NCBI RefSeq assembly: GCF_003111665.1
Contig: NZ_CP022188.1
Span: 1,860,001 to 1,924,000 of the forward strand
Direction of reading: 5' to 3'
Source of the DNA: Parazoarcus communis
GTDB lineage: Bacteria; Pseudomonadota; Gammaproteobacteria; Burkholderiales; Rhodocyclaceae
DNA length: 64,000 nt
This document shows, piece after piece, positions 37,810 through 46,446 of the stretch (its first letter is position 1; each line of letters starts with the position of its first letter). The notes under the pieces were generated by a model that saw only the letters and a program-made list of their open reading frames with translations, did not search any database and was not told the DNA's origin. The translations under genes were made by a program, and so were the position numbers.

Positions 37810-38726
37810 GCGCAGCACTGCATTTTCCGGCCAGCCTGCAGGTTTTCGAGCGCGGCTGGCTGTCTGCCAACAACATCCTCCTTGCCGATGGCGACGAGGC
37901 GACGCTGATCGACTCGGGCTACTTCAGCCATGCGGGACAGACCGTCGAGCTCGTGCGCCAAGGGCTGGACGGGCGGAAACTGCGTCGTCTGATCAACACC
38001 CATTCGCACTCCGATCACATCGGTGGCAATGCCGCGGTACAGCGCAGCTTTGGCTGCTCGATCACGATTCCGGCGGGCATGGCCGATGCGGTTGCCAACT
38101 GGGACGAAGATGCGCTGCTGCTGCGCACGGCCGCACAGAAAGGCGAGCGTTTTGCCGCCACCGGGTTGCTGGAAGCTGGCGACCGCTTTGTCGCCGGCGA
38201 GCTCGAATGGCAGGCAATCGCCGTACCGGGTCACGACATGGATGCGCTCGCCTACTACAACGCCGAGCGCCGCATCCTGATTTCGGGGGATGCGCTGTGG
38301 CGCGACGGCTTCGGCATTCTGTTTGCCGAAGTGCTGGGAAGCGGTGACGGCCTCGGCGAAGCGCGGCGTACGCTGGAGTCCATTGGCCGCCTCGCCGTGG
38401 ATGCGGTGATTCCCGGTCACGGCGCACCCTTTTCGGATTTCGACGAGGCGCTCGAGCGCGCTTTCGCTCGGCTGCGTGCGTTCGAGGACGATGGCGCGCG
38501 CATGGCGCGCAACGCGATCCGGGCCTGCGTGACCTTTGCCCTGCTTGATGCGCGGCGCATGTCCCTCGACGAGCTGCCGCAGTATCTTGCCGAAACCCCC
38601 CTGTACCGCGAGGCCAATGCGCGATTCCTCGGCCTCGGCGCGGACGCGCTTGCCGCCTGGCTGATCTCCGAGCTCGAGCGTGCCGGCGTGGCGCACCGCG
38701 AAGGGAAAGACCTGGTGGCCAGCTGA
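37806..38726 (+). CDS. MBL-fold metallo-hydrolase, TTG start
   Basis: The 306-residue protein has an intact zinc motif THSHSDHIGG (His66, His68, Asp70, His71), AVPGHDMDAL (His), ISGDALWRDGFG (Asp) and IPGHGAPF (His). Its C-terminal helical domain of about 80 residues resembles that of hydrolases acting on thioesters or glyoxalase-II-like substrates. The only start fitting the family N-terminus is TTG 37806, which overlaps the preceding stop (TTGA), so translation is probably coupled. It closes the leucine operon; acyl-CoA or acylglutathione hydrolysis would fit but is unproven. Confidence 0.83.
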   Translation: MSAALHFPASLQVFERGWLSANNILLADGDEATLIDSGYFSHAGQTVELVRQGLDGRKLRRLINTHSHSDHIGGNAAVQRSFGCSITIPAGMADAVANWDEDALLLRTAAQKGERFAATGLLEAGDRFVAGELEWQAIAVPGHDMDALAYYNAERRILISGDALWRDGFGILFAEVLGSGDGLGEARRTLESIGRLAVDAVIPGHGAPFSDFDEALERAFARLRAFEDDGARMARNAIRACVTFALLDARRMSLDELPQYLAETPLYREANARFLGLGADALAAWLISELERAGVAHREGKDLVAS

Positions 38727-38735
38727 GACCACCCC

Positions 38736-38755
38736 CCGCCGCATTCTTGCGGCGG
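38736..38755 (+). other. perfect GC-rich hairpin after the leucine operon
   Basis: CCGCCGCA (38736-38743) and TGCGGCGG (38748-38755) form a perfect 8-bp stem with a TTCT loop 10 bases past the stop. No T-run follows, so termination may be weak or Rho-assisted. Confidence 0.5.
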
Positions 38756-38898
38756 CTGCGCGCGGGCATACAATGTCGGCGCGCGCCCGCTCACGGATAG
38801 AAAACGTGGTCTTGCTGTCTCAATAATGGCCAGCCGGGCTTAAAGTTTTCGCAGCGAGCATCCGCTATAGTGATTCATCCTCAACTCAGATTCCTGTC

Positions 38899-39771
38899 AT
38901 GCAGATTGTGCTGATCAGTGGCCTTTCAGGCTCGGGCAAGAGCATTGCGCTCAATGTGCTCGAAGACGCAGGCTATTTCGTCGTCGATAACCTTCCGGCA
39001 ACGCTGTTGCCGCAGTTGGTGGCGACCCTGCGCGGCAGCGGCTACCAGCGCGTGGCGGTGGCGGTGGATGTGCGCTCGGGTGGCAGCATCGCAGCACTGC
39101 CGCAGCAGCTTCAGATGGTGCGTGGCATTGTGCGTGACGTGCGCTTCATCTTTCTGGAAGCGCGCGACGACACCCTGATCGCACGTTTTTCGGAAACGCG
39201 GCGTCGTCACCCCCTTGCCGAGGGCGGGGTATCGCTCGGCGAGGCCATCCACCAGGAGCGCGATGCGCTCGCCCAGATCGCGGAGCTGGGACACCGCATC
39301 GACACCAGCGACATGCACGCCAATACGCTGCGTACGTGGATCAAGGATTTCATCGACGTCGAAGCAGAATCGGGCATGACGCTGATGTTCCAGTCCTTCG
39401 GCTTCAAGTATGGAATCCCGATGGATGCCGATCTCGTGTTCGACGTGCGCTGCCTGCCCAACCCGCACTACGACCCGATGCTGAGGCCGCTCACCGGGCG
39501 CGACAAGCCGGTGATCGACTTCCTCGAAAAAGTCCCCGAGGTCGGGCGCATGGCTGAGGACATCCGGCGCTTTGTCGCCAACTGGCTGCCGAGCTACCTG
39601 CGTGACAACCGCAGCTATCTCACCGTCGCAGTCGGCTGTACCGGGGGACAGCATCGTTCGGTCTATATCGCCGAGTGGCTGGCACGGCGCTTCAAGGACA
39701 GTGCTCAGGTGCTGGTGCGGCATCGTTCCGCTGCGCGGCGCGATGCCGATCGCGCTGCAGCAGGCAAGTGA
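38899..39771 (+). CDS. rapZ: RNase adapter protein RapZ
   Basis: The 290-residue P-loop protein has a Walker A GLSGSGKS (residues 8-15), then [20 protein letters not shown]. The RapZ C-terminal domain follows: [44 protein letters not shown] and a final VRHRS. In enterobacteria RapZ guides RNase E to the GlmZ small RNA and senses glucosamine-6-phosphate. In betaproteobacteria its target is not established. A TATAGT -10-like box at 38866-38871 lies 27 bases before ATG. The common neighbours ptsN and hprK are absent here; instead rapZ overlaps the NusG-II gene by four bases (GTGA). Confidence 0.95.
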   Translation: MQIVLISGLSGSGKSIALNVLEDAGYFVVDNLPATLLPQLVATLRGSGYQRVAVAVDVRSGGSIAALPQQLQMVRGIVRDVRFIFLEARDDTLIARFSETRRRHPLAEGGVSLGEAIHQERDALAQIAELGHRIDTSDMHANTLRTWIKDFIDVEAESGMTLMFQSFGFKYGIPMDADLVFDVRCLPNPHYDPMLRPLTGRDKPVIDFLEKVPEVGRMAEDIRRFVANWLPSYLRDNRSYLTVAVGCTGGQHRSVYIAEWLARRFKDSAQVLVRHRSAARRDADRAAAGK

Positions 39772-40157
39772 TCCGCCTGGATGCAGACTGGCGTGCCCTG
39801 CTGCGGCCGGGAGACTGGCTGGTCGTATGCGCTGGGTTTGCACTGTGTGTGTACTCGGCGCTGGGCTTCTGGACCGGCGGCGCGCCTGACGGCATCATCG
39901 TCAGGGCGGCCGGCAAGGTGGTGGCCGAGGCCGACCTGTCGCGTGCGCGCAAGATCGAAGTCGCAGGGCCGCTCGGCACCACCTTGATCGAGATCGAGCC
40001 CGGGCGTGCGCGGGTCGCATCCGACCCCGGTCCGCGCCAGTACTGCGTGCGCCAGGGCTGGCTGAGCCGCGCCGGCGCAGTGGCCATCTGCGCCCCCAAC
40101 CAGGTCAGCCTGACCCTCACCGGGCGCGGCAGCGACTATGACTCCCTCAACTATTGA
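39768..40157 (+). CDS. NusG domain II-containing protein, membrane-anchored
   Basis: The 129-residue protein begins with a cytosolic leader and one TM helix ([20 protein letters not shown], about 17-36). The extracytoplasmic NusG_II-type beta domain ([35 protein letters not shown]...[28 protein letters not shown]) contains two conserved Cys. The fold is related to the NusG insertion domain and not to transcription. GTG 39768 overlaps the rapZ stop and is the only start that gives a clean N-terminus. Its 3' end overlaps the Gx transporter gene by 20 bases. This pairing is known from anaerobe and proteobacterial genomes; its function is unclear. Confidence 0.82.
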   Translation: MIRLDADWRALLRPGDWLVVCAGFALCVYSALGFWTGGAPDGIIVRAAGKVVAEADLSRARKIEVAGPLGTTLIEIEPGRARVASDPGPRQYCVRQGWLSRAGAVAICAPNQVSLTLTGRGSDYDSLNY

Positions 40158-40686
40158 ACTCGTCCCCACGGTCAAGGATCGCCGCATCGCCCGCCATGCA
40201 GCGGCCGCGATCGTGCTTACCGTGGCGGAGGCGGTGATCCCGCTGCCTTTGCCCGGCGTGAAGCCGGGCCTGGCGAATATCGTCACGCTGGTCGTGCTGG
40301 CGCGCTGGGGCTGGCGTGAAGCCGTGTGGGTGGCGCTGCTGCGGGTGCTGGCCGGCAGCCTGCTGCTGGGGCAGTTTCTGGCGCCGGGCTTCTTTCTCAG
40401 CCTGTCGGGTGCGTTGGCCAGCCTGCTCGCGCTCGGCGTGGCGATGCATTTGCCGCGGCGCTGGTTCGGGCCGGTCAGTCACAGCATCCTGGCCGCCTTC
40501 GCCCATATCGGCGCACAGCTCGTGGTCGCCCGGATATGGCTGGTGCCGCACGACGGTGTGTTCTACCTGGTGCCAGTGTTCGCGGCTGCCGCGGTGATCT
40601 TCGGAACGGTCAACGGACTCGTGGCCGGGCGACTGCTGCAGGAACTCGACGCGGCAGATGCCGCTACGGAACGCGAGCCCGATTGA
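40138..40686 (+). CDS. Gx transporter family protein (Hpre_diP_synt_I, ECF S-component-like)
   Basis: This 182-residue membrane protein matches the PF07456 family, formerly 'heptaprenyl diphosphate synthase component I'. It has AAAIVLTVAEAVIPLPLPGVKPGLANIVTLVVLARWGWREAVWVALLRVL, then GQFLAPGFFLSLSGALASLLALGVAM and three more hydrophobic helices. It is now thought to be an S-component-like transporter ('Gx transporter'), probably for a quinone or flavin-related compound. The gene overlaps the NusG-II gene by 20 bases. FMN-linked ApbE, its frequent partner elsewhere, is encoded 17 kb away. Confidence 0.82.
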   Translation: MTPSTIELVPTVKDRRIARHAAAAIVLTVAEAVIPLPLPGVKPGLANIVTLVVLARWGWREAVWVALLRVLAGSLLLGQFLAPGFFLSLSGALASLLALGVAMHLPRRWFGPVSHSILAAFAHIGAQLVVARIWLVPHDGVFYLVPVFAAAAVIFGTVNGLVAGRLLQELDAADAATEREPD

Positions 40687-40738
40687 GTCGTCCAACCCGC
40701 ATCCTGACTATGTTCCGAATGGGCGCGGGAGAGACGAG

Positions 40739-40942
40739 ATGCACAAGGGATTCTGGCGCTGGTTGGCCGCATTGGTGGCAGTTGTCTGCGGCCTGGCGTT
40801 CGGTCTCTTTGCGGGTGTTGAACTGGTGCGCGCGGGGCAGAACACCCCGCAGGCCGCCAACGTTGTGCACCAGCGCCATGTACCCCCGCCTGCAATGCGC
40901 GGGTACATGGAGAACGCCGTCGACCGGCACTACATCATGTAG
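40739..40942 (+). CDS. small single-TM protein, uncharacterised
   Basis: This 67-residue protein has a short basic N-terminus (MHKGFWRW), a hydrophobic helix ([22 protein letters not shown], about 9-30) and a polar, His- and Pro-containing tail facing the periplasm. A GGGAGAGACGAG purine stretch before ATG 40739 serves as ribosome-binding site. It lies 52 bp after the Gx transporter gene on the same strand and its last 13 bases overlap the convergent hydrolase gene. No family was recognised; it could be a small accessory subunit of the transporter unit. Confidence 0.6.
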   Translation: MHKGFWRWLAALVAVVCGLAFGLFAGVELVRAGQNTPQAANVVHQRHVPPPAMRGYMENAVDRHYIM

Positions 40943-41817
40943 CGCTTGAACCAGTCCTGCATCCGCTTCCAGCCGTCTGCCGCCTCGGTCGGGCGATAGC
41001 TCGGGCGGTAGTCCGCATTGAATGCATGCGGAGCGTCGGGATAGACAACCAGCTCCCCCGCCTTGCCTGCCTTCTTCAGCGCGTCGCGCATCGCGTCGAC
41101 ATCGGCCACGGGGATGCCCTGGTCCTTGCCGCCGTACAGGCCCAGCACCGGTGCGTGCAGGCTGCCGGCAATGTCGATCGGATGCTTGGGCATGAGATCG
41201 GAGGGCGCGCCGTCGATGCGTCCGTACCAGGCCACGGCTGCGCGCAGTTTCGGGTTGTGCGCGGCGTACAGCCAGGTGATGCGGCCACCCCAGCAGAATC
41301 CGGTGATCGCCAGACGTGCAGCGTCGCCACCGTGATCGGGCGCCCAGGCTGCGCAGGCGTCGAGATCGCTCATGACTTGTGCGTCGGGGACCTTGGAAAC
41401 GATGCCTTCGAGGATGGCGCCGACGTTGTCCAGCTTGGTGGGGTCGCCCTGGCGGAAATACAGTTCGGGTGCGATGGCGAGGTAGCCCAGCTTGGCGAGG
41501 CGCCGGCAGACGTCGCGGATGTGTTCATGCACACCGAAAATTTCCTGCACCACCAGCACCGTCGGCAGATTCTTTCCGCCTGCCGGTCGTGCAAAATACA
41601 GCGGGAGTTCGCCCGAGGCCGTGTTGACCGTCGCATTGCCGGTATCCAGCCCTGCGCTATCGGTGTTGATCACGGTGCTGGCCTGAACCGGCTGTACCGC
41701 GAGCGCAAAGCCCGCAGCAGTCAGCGTGGTGATGAAGGCCCGGCGATCGAGCTGTGCCGAAGGCAGCAGGCTGTCGAACTCGGCGGTCTTGGCATTCGTG
41801 TCTCGGGGCATGCGCAT
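40930..41817 (-). CDS. Tat-exported dienelactone hydrolase family protein
   Basis: The 295-residue alpha/beta-hydrolase has a dienelactone-hydrolase triad: Cys175 in GFCWGG, Asp232 in YGGKDQG and His264 in PDAPHAFN. The GFHxH-like GVHEHIRDV stretch precedes it. The N-terminus carries a twin-arginine signal ([17 protein letters not shown], Arg25-Arg26) within a 48-residue leader, so it is likely folded in the cytosol and exported. Cytosolic DLH enzymes open chlorocatechol-derived dienelactones. Exported relatives have unknown substrates, and no ring-cleavage genes are near. It converges with the small TM protein gene (13-base overlap). Confidence 0.87.
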   Translation of the reverse strand: MRMPRDTNAKTAEFDSLLPSAQLDRRAFITTLTAAGFALAVQPVQASTVINTDSAGLDTGNATVNTASGELPLYFARPAGGKNLPTVLVVQEIFGVHEHIRDVCRRLAKLGYLAIAPELYFRQGDPTKLDNVGAILEGIVSKVPDAQVMSDLDACAAWAPDHGGDAARLAITGFCWGGRITWLYAAHNPKLRAAVAWYGRIDGAPSDLMPKHPIDIAGSLHAPVLGLYGGKDQGIPVADVDAMRDALKKAGKAGELVVYPDAPHAFNADYRPSYRPTEAADGWKRMQDWFKRYMM

Positions 41818-41989
41818 CTCCTGTTGAATTTGGGGCAGCGTGGTAACTGAAAGACGGCTGAATCATGGACGGCGATTTAGTGGATCGGTCGCCAACAAAA
41901 GAGTTCCCGCTTGTCTCTGTCATTGAACATTAACCGGATTTGCCCGCGCGGGAGCAGTTTCCTGCAGGGGCAGCGCAAAACGAATCTGC

Positions 41990-42019
41990 TTGCAATTGGA
42001 AATGTTGCAGTGCAACAAT
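41990..42019 (+). promoter_or_regulatory. promoter with TGTTGCA-G-TGCAACA palindrome before the LOG gene
   Basis: A perfect inverted repeat TGTTGCA-G-TGCAACA spans 42003-42017. It lies in the spacer and -10 area of a possible promoter (TTGCAA at 41990-41995, AACAAT at 42014-42019, 18-bp spacing). A TGCA-based palindrome of this type resembles sites of PHA-linked PhaR regulators, but that is only a resemblance. Confidence 0.5.
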
Positions 42020-42054
42020 AACCGCGCGAGATCCTCGTGCATCGGAGAATCATC

Positions 42055-42954
42055 ATGGACAAGAAGAATCCCCTGAAGGCGCGCAATTTCCCCTCGGCTC
42101 AGGACGAGGCGGCCACCGTGCGCCTGCCATCCCGTTATGCAGGACCTGGCAGTTCCTATGGAATGGCCTACGCGGACACCGAGTTCCTGCTGCGCGAAGA
42201 ATTGCGCCCGGTGCGCATGCAGCTTGAACTGATGAAGCCCGAACTGATCCAGCAGGATCAGGGCGTGGAGTCCACCATCGTCATCTTCGGCAGCGCACGT
42301 TTCAAGGCGCGTGAAGAGGCCGAGGCCATGCTGGCGTCCGCGCAGGATGCCGGTCACCCCGATGCGATCCGCCACGCCGAACGCATGGTGGCCAACGTGC
42401 GCTACTACGAGGAGGCGCGCCGCTTTGCCGAACTCGTCACCCGTGACGCAGATGCGCTGGGCGAACCGGTGATCATCACCACCGGCGGCGGCCCCGGCAT
42501 CATGGAGGCGGGCAACCGCGGCGCGTTCGATGCAGGCGGCCGCAGCATGGGCATGAGCATCCACCTGCCGTTCGAGGAAGATCCCAACCCCTACATCACG
42601 CCCGAGCTGTGCTTCCAGTTCCACTACTTCGCCATTCGCAAGATGCACTTCCTGATGCGGGCGGTGGCGCTGGTCAGTTTTCCGGGCGGTTTTGGCACCA
42701 TGGACGAATTGTTCGAGGTGCTGACGCTGGCGCAGACGCGCAAGATCCGCCGCCGCCCGATCGTGCTGTTCGGCCGTGCGTTCTGGGATCGCGTGGTCAA
42801 TTTCGAGGCCTTGGCGGACGAGGGCGTGATCAGCCACGCCGACCTCGGTCTGATCCACTACGCGGAAACGGCCGAAGAAGCCTGGGACATCATCAAGCGC
42901 ACCTACCGGGATGATGATCCGGAGCTGACCGCCAGGCAGAACCGCGCAGCCTGA
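42055..42954 (+). CDS. LOG family protein (nucleoside 5'-monophosphate phosphoribohydrolase-like)
   Basis: The 299-residue protein contains the LOG ('lonely guy') core: VIFGSARF (about 82-89), ITTGGGPGIMEAGNRGAFDAGG and PGGFGTMDELFEVLTLAQT (PGGxGTxxE at 210-218, the family's catalytic signature). LOG enzymes split ribose 5-phosphate from nucleotides such as cytokinin nucleotides or AMP. This one has an N-terminal extension of about 75 residues, as in the larger bacterial TIGR00730-related group. A GGAGA site before ATG 42055 decides against the GTG at 42037. A regulatory palindrome lies in its promoter. Confidence 0.88.
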   Translation: MDKKNPLKARNFPSAQDEAATVRLPSRYAGPGSSYGMAYADTEFLLREELRPVRMQLELMKPELIQQDQGVESTIVIFGSARFKAREEAEAMLASAQDAGHPDAIRHAERMVANVRYYEEARRFAELVTRDADALGEPVIITTGGGPGIMEAGNRGAFDAGGRSMGMSIHLPFEEDPNPYITPELCFQFHYFAIRKMHFLMRAVALVSFPGGFGTMDELFEVLTLAQTRKIRRRPIVLFGRAFWDRVVNFEALADEGVISHADLGLIHYAETAEEAWDIIKRTYRDDDPELTARQNRAA

Positions 42955-43006
42955 AAAAACGATGTGGATGTGTGCTTCAGGTGGCCGGTGTCGGTGCCTG
43001 AAGCAC

Positions 43007-43528
43007 TCAGCCGTCTACGGGGGCCTCAGGCGTATCGAGCGTGAGCTGGTAGAAGGCAAGATCGAGCCAGCGCCCGAACTTGAAGCCGGCCTGCGGCAGG
43101 GTGCCGGCGTGGACGAATCCGAGCCCGGTGTGAAGGGCGATGCTCGCGGCGTTGCCGGCATCGATGGCGCCGACCAGCAGGTGGCGCTGCTGCTGGCGCG
43201 CGCGTTCAATCAGCGCCTGCAGCAGCGTCCGGCCAACACCGCGACCGCGATGATCGGCGTGTACATAGACCGAATGCTCAACCGAGTACTTGAACGCCGG
43301 ATAGGCGCGAAAGCTGCCATAGCTGGCAAAGCCTGCGAGCCGGCCGTCGTCGTCTTCCAGCCCGATCACCGGAAAGCCGCCCTGGTGCTTGCCAGCAAAC
43401 CACGCTTCCATGCTCTGCGGCGGACGCGGCGTGTACTCGTACAGTGCGGTCGAATGCAGGATCGCATCATTGAGCAGATCGAGGATGGCGCCGGCGTGGC
43501 GTTCGGGGCTGCAGTCGACAAGTTGCAT
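43007..43528 (-). CDS. GNAT N-acetyltransferase, phosphinothricin/methionine-sulfoximine type
   Basis: The 173-residue protein follows the Pat/Bar/MnaT subgroup closely. LNDAILHSTALYEYTPRPPQSMEAWF at the start is followed by FASYGSFRAYPAFKYSVEHSVYVHADHRGRGVGRTLLQALIERA, including the R-G-x-G-V/A acetyl-CoA loop. GLGFVHAGTLPQAGFKFGRWLDLAFYQLTL ends the domain. Such enzymes acetylate amino-acid analogues such as methionine sulfoximine or phosphinothricin. The natural substrate here is unknown. It diverges from the methyltransferase gene and converges on the LOG gene. Confidence 0.88.
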   Translation of the reverse strand: MQLVDCSPERHAGAILDLLNDAILHSTALYEYTPRPPQSMEAWFAGKHQGGFPVIGLEDDDGRLAGFASYGSFRAYPAFKYSVEHSVYVHADHRGRGVGRTLLQALIERARQQQRHLLVGAIDAGNAASIALHTGLGFVHAGTLPQAGFKFGRWLDLAFYQLTLDTPEAPVDG

Positions 43529-43813
43529 GGTCTGTTCGGTGTGAGCGTTGGGGGCCTTCGAGGTGGCGAGACTTTAACCGACGCCCCGGCTCGATGCACC
43601 TTTCATGCGCCCGACGCGTGCTTGCTGCCGAGGCTTGTGGCGGTGGCGGCGACGCTGGGCAGGCGCGGGCGAACACAGGGTTTGCATGTGCCGGCGGCCG
43701 GGGTTATCGTCGCATCCCTTCTGCGTTTCGACTGCTTCGATGATGAGTGTCCTTCACCGTTCCGCCCGGCCGGGCTGCAAGCGCCCCGTGTCGCCATTAC
43801 GGCGGGACTGCGC

Positions 43814-45052
43814 ATGAGCGCCCAACTCGGACTCGGTCTGCGCGATGTGGCCGCGATGGGGCAGATCTTTACCCCGCAGCCGGTGGTGCAGGCCATGCTG
43901 GCGCTCAGGCGCAACAGTGGCAGAGTACTCGAGCCCTCCTGCGGTGACGGTGCATTTCTGCAGCACCTGCCCGGGGCCGTCGGCATCGAGTTCGACGCCG
44001 ACTATTGCCCCGCGGGCGCGCTCAATATCGACTTCTTCGCCTATCCGGACAGCGAGCAGTTCGACACCATCATCGGCAACCCGCCCTACGTGCGCTTCCA
44101 GGATGTGCCCGAAGCCACGCGCAAGCGCCTGACTGCGACCCGCCCGGACGCGCGCTTCGACGGGCGCTCCAATCTCTATCTGTTCTTCATCGAAAAGTGT
44201 GTGCGCCATCTGGGGCCCGGTGGCGAGCTGATCTTCATTACGCCGCGCGACTTCCTCAAGGCGACGTCCGCGGTGCATCTGAACCGCCTGCTGTTCGAAA
44301 CCGGCTCGATTACCGACGCCATCGAACTCGGTGATGCGCGGGTGTTCGACGATGCGGTGCCCAACTGCCTGATCTGGCGCTTCGAGAAGGGCTGTTGCGA
44401 ACGCAGCATGCGCTACCTTGAGCTCGGCACGGGCGATGACATCGGTTCGGCCTTGCGCGCACCGGCGTGGGAAACCCGGCATTTCGTCGAGGCGGGCGGG
44501 CACCTGATGTTCGCGCGCGGGGACTATCCGCTGCGTCTGGCCGATGTGGCTTTCGTCAAGGTCGGGGCGGTGTCGGGCGCCGACGAACTGTTTGCCGATG
44601 CACAGCATGGCAGCCGCGACTTCGTCTGTTCATCCACCGTCAGTACCGGCGAGACCCGGCGCATGATCTGGAGCGAGCCCGGCGAGCCGCCACCGCCGGT
44701 GCTCGATGCTCACAAGACGCGCCTGCTGCAGCGCAAGGTGGCACGTTTCGATGAGTCCAACTGGTGGATGTGGGGCCGCCTGCACTACCGCAGCACGCTT
44801 CCGCGCGTGTATGTGAACGGACGCACCCGGGTGGCGAATCCCTTCTTCCTTCATCCGTGCAAGGATTACGACGGCGCGGTGCTGGCGATCTTTCCGCGCC
44901 GGGCCGATGCAGACCTCGAGGCCTTCCGCGATGCACTGAACGCGGTGGAGTGGGCCGATCTCGGCTTTGTCTGCGATGGTCGCTTCCTGTTCACCCAGCG
45001 CAGCCTCGAGCATGCGCCTCTGCCGGCGAGCTTCTCCACTTTCCTGCCCTGA
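43814..45052 (+). CDS. N6-adenine DNA methyltransferase, TaqI/Eco57I-like, apparently orphan
   Basis: The 412-residue protein has SAM-binding motif I (VLEPSCGDGAF, about 38-48), motif IV NPPY (89-92; the adenine-N6/cytosine-N4 signature, gamma-class order) and ITPRDFLKATSAVHLNRLLF. A C-terminal target-recognition region (about 235-400) contains WWMWGRLHYRSTLPRVYVNGRTRVANPFF. It would methylate adenine in duplex DNA. No restriction endonuclease gene lies on either side, so it looks like an orphan regulatory or protective methyltransferase. ATG 43814 is chosen; the frame stays open far upstream but overlaps the opposite-strand GNAT gene. Codon use looks like its neighbours. Confidence 0.83.
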   Translation: MSAQLGLGLRDVAAMGQIFTPQPVVQAMLALRRNSGRVLEPSCGDGAFLQHLPGAVGIEFDADYCPAGALNIDFFAYPDSEQFDTIIGNPPYVRFQDVPEATRKRLTATRPDARFDGRSNLYLFFIEKCVRHLGPGGELIFITPRDFLKATSAVHLNRLLFETGSITDAIELGDARVFDDAVPNCLIWRFEKGCCERSMRYLELGTGDDIGSALRAPAWETRHFVEAGGHLMFARGDYPLRLADVAFVKVGAVSGADELFADAQHGSRDFVCSSTVSTGETRRMIWSEPGEPPPPVLDAHKTRLLQRKVARFDESNWWMWGRLHYRSTLPRVYVNGRTRVANPFFLHPCKDYDGAVLAIFPRRADADLEAFRDALNAVEWADLGFVCDGRFLFTQRSLEHAPLPASFSTFLP

Positions 45053-45231
45053 GCGTCCGTGCCCCGACGGCGTCTTTATAGGTATTCGATCTAAGGATAT
45101 CGATCGGACTGCGGGTGCTGGTTCTAAGCTCTGCGTTACGCTTCGTCCTACATTGTGACTGAACGCAGATGGCCTCGCGCAGATGCGTCGGGGCCACCGC
45201 AACAGCGGCAAGACGGACAAGGAGTGTCGGG

Positions 45232-45537
45232 ATGGTGGAAGTGACGGGTGTTGTCGTTCTCGTGGTTGCAGGCCTTGCAGCGTCGTATTTTCGCGGCATG
45301 CGCAAGAAGGTCGACGGTCTCGCCCTTGCCGAAGCCGAGCCTGCCCGTGTCGCACGCCTCTACCTCCGGCGTGTGTCCGACGCGAACGCCTTCTGGCTGC
45401 ACATGCAGACCACGGACGGGCGCAAGTACTGCATCGCCGCCCCCTGGGAGCTGGAGGACACGCTCGCCCGCCTCGAGCGTGTCGGTCTCCGTCTGTCGCA
45501 GGAAGAAGTGAGCTACCTCAACCAGTCCTTCGCCTGA
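45232..45537 (+). CDS. small membrane-anchored protein, uncharacterised
   Basis: The 101-residue product has one N-terminal TM helix (VTGVVVLVVAGLAASYF, about 4-20), a basic stop (RGMRKK) and a cytosolic domain ARLYLRRVSDANAFWLHMQTTDGRKYCIAAPWELEDTLARLERVGL. That domain looks like a small alpha/beta unit without recognised family. AAGGAG seven bases before ATG 45232 is a strong start signal. It converges directly on the minus-strand EamA gene with no gap. Upstream (45053-45231) contains no other gene. Confidence 0.65.
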   Translation: MVEVTGVVVLVVAGLAASYFRGMRKKVDGLALAEAEPARVARLYLRRVSDANAFWLHMQTTDGRKYCIAAPWELEDTLARLERVGLRLSQEEVSYLNQSFA

Positions 45538-46446
45538 TCAGCGCTGCTCGCCCCGCGCCGCGAGGTAGATTCCAAGCAGCAGCAGGCTGAAGCCGACGAA
45601 CTGCAGCGGTGCAAAGCCTTCGCCGAAAACGATGAAGGCGAGAATTGCGCTTCCCACCGGCTCGCCCAGCGTCACCACGGCGATGAAGGTTGCCGACACG
45701 TAACGCAGCGACCAGTTGTAGGACGTGTGCCCCAGCAACTGAGGGCCGAGCGCCATGCCCAGCAGCACCAGCCAGGCCATGTTCGAGTGCGCAAACAGGC
45801 TGACGCCCCCGACGCTGCTGGCAGCAAACAGAAACAGCCCCGCCGCCCCGTAAGCAAGCCAGATGTAGGCCGACAGGCCGAGCCCCGCACGCAGCCTGCG
45901 CCCGATCAGCAGATAGGCGGAAAAGCACCAGCTGCCGGCCAGCGCCAGCATGTTGCCCAGCATCGGGTCGCTGCCCACGCCAGCGGTCTGGCTGTCACTC
46001 CAGAAAATGAACAGGCTGCCCGCTAGCGACAACGCAATGCCGCCGACCATCATCAGGCCCGGCCGCTCGCGAAACAGCACGAAGGAGGCGATGCCGATCC
46101 ACAGCGGGTTGGTCGTCACCAGCGCCGTGCTCGAGGCTACCGAGGTGTACTCCAGCGAGCTGATCCAGGTGGCGAAGTGCAGTGCCAGAAAGAAGCCGGC
46201 GGCAAGGGCCATCAGCATCTGGCGCCCGCTCAGTCGCGCCAGGTCGCGGCGCGACTGAATCAGCGCGATCGGGGTCACGATGATGGCCGCCAGACCCAGG
46301 CGCCAGGTGGCAACAGCCAGCGAGCTTACGCCCTCGGCCTGCGCCAGGCGCGCCAACACCGCACCGAAGGAAATTGCCGTCAGGCCGATACCGAGTACCA
46401 CGAAGGGCAGCCACCGTGCGGGCGCTGCCGTATTGCCGTCGCTCAA
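45538..46446 (-). CDS. EamA/DMT superfamily permease, TTG start
   Basis: The 302-residue protein has ten predicted TM helices in two EamA repeats (first about 10-150, second about 165-300). It has the signature stretches WRLGLAAIIVTP, SLEYTSVASSTALVTTNPLWIGIASFVLFRERP and VTLGEPVGSAILAFIVFGE. Members export amino acids, nucleosides or other metabolites. Translation starts at TTG 46446, which overlaps the livF stop codon (TTGA); no ATG near the N-terminus would keep the first helix. The coupling places it in the branched-chain amino acid transport operon, so it may balance amino-acid import by export. Confidence 0.88.
   Translation of the reverse strand: MSDGNTAAPARWLPFVVLGIGLTAISFGAVLARLAQAEGVSSLAVATWRLGLAAIIVTPIALIQSRRDLARLSGRQMLMALAAGFFLALHFATWISSLEYTSVASSTALVTTNPLWIGIASFVLFRERPGLMMVGGIALSLAGSLFIFWSDSQTAGVGSDPMLGNMLALAGSWCFSAYLLIGRRLRAGLGLSAYIWLAYGAAGLFLFAASSVGGVSLFAHSNMAWLVLLGMALGPQLLGHTSYNWSLRYVSATFIAVVTLGEPVGSAILAFIVFGEGFAPLQFVGFSLLLLGIYLAARGEQR

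Noticed and set aside
42962..43813. Upstream extension of the methyltransferase frame
   Set aside because: It would overlap almost all of the well-supported GNAT gene on the other strand and adds no recognisable domain; ATG 43814 fits better.
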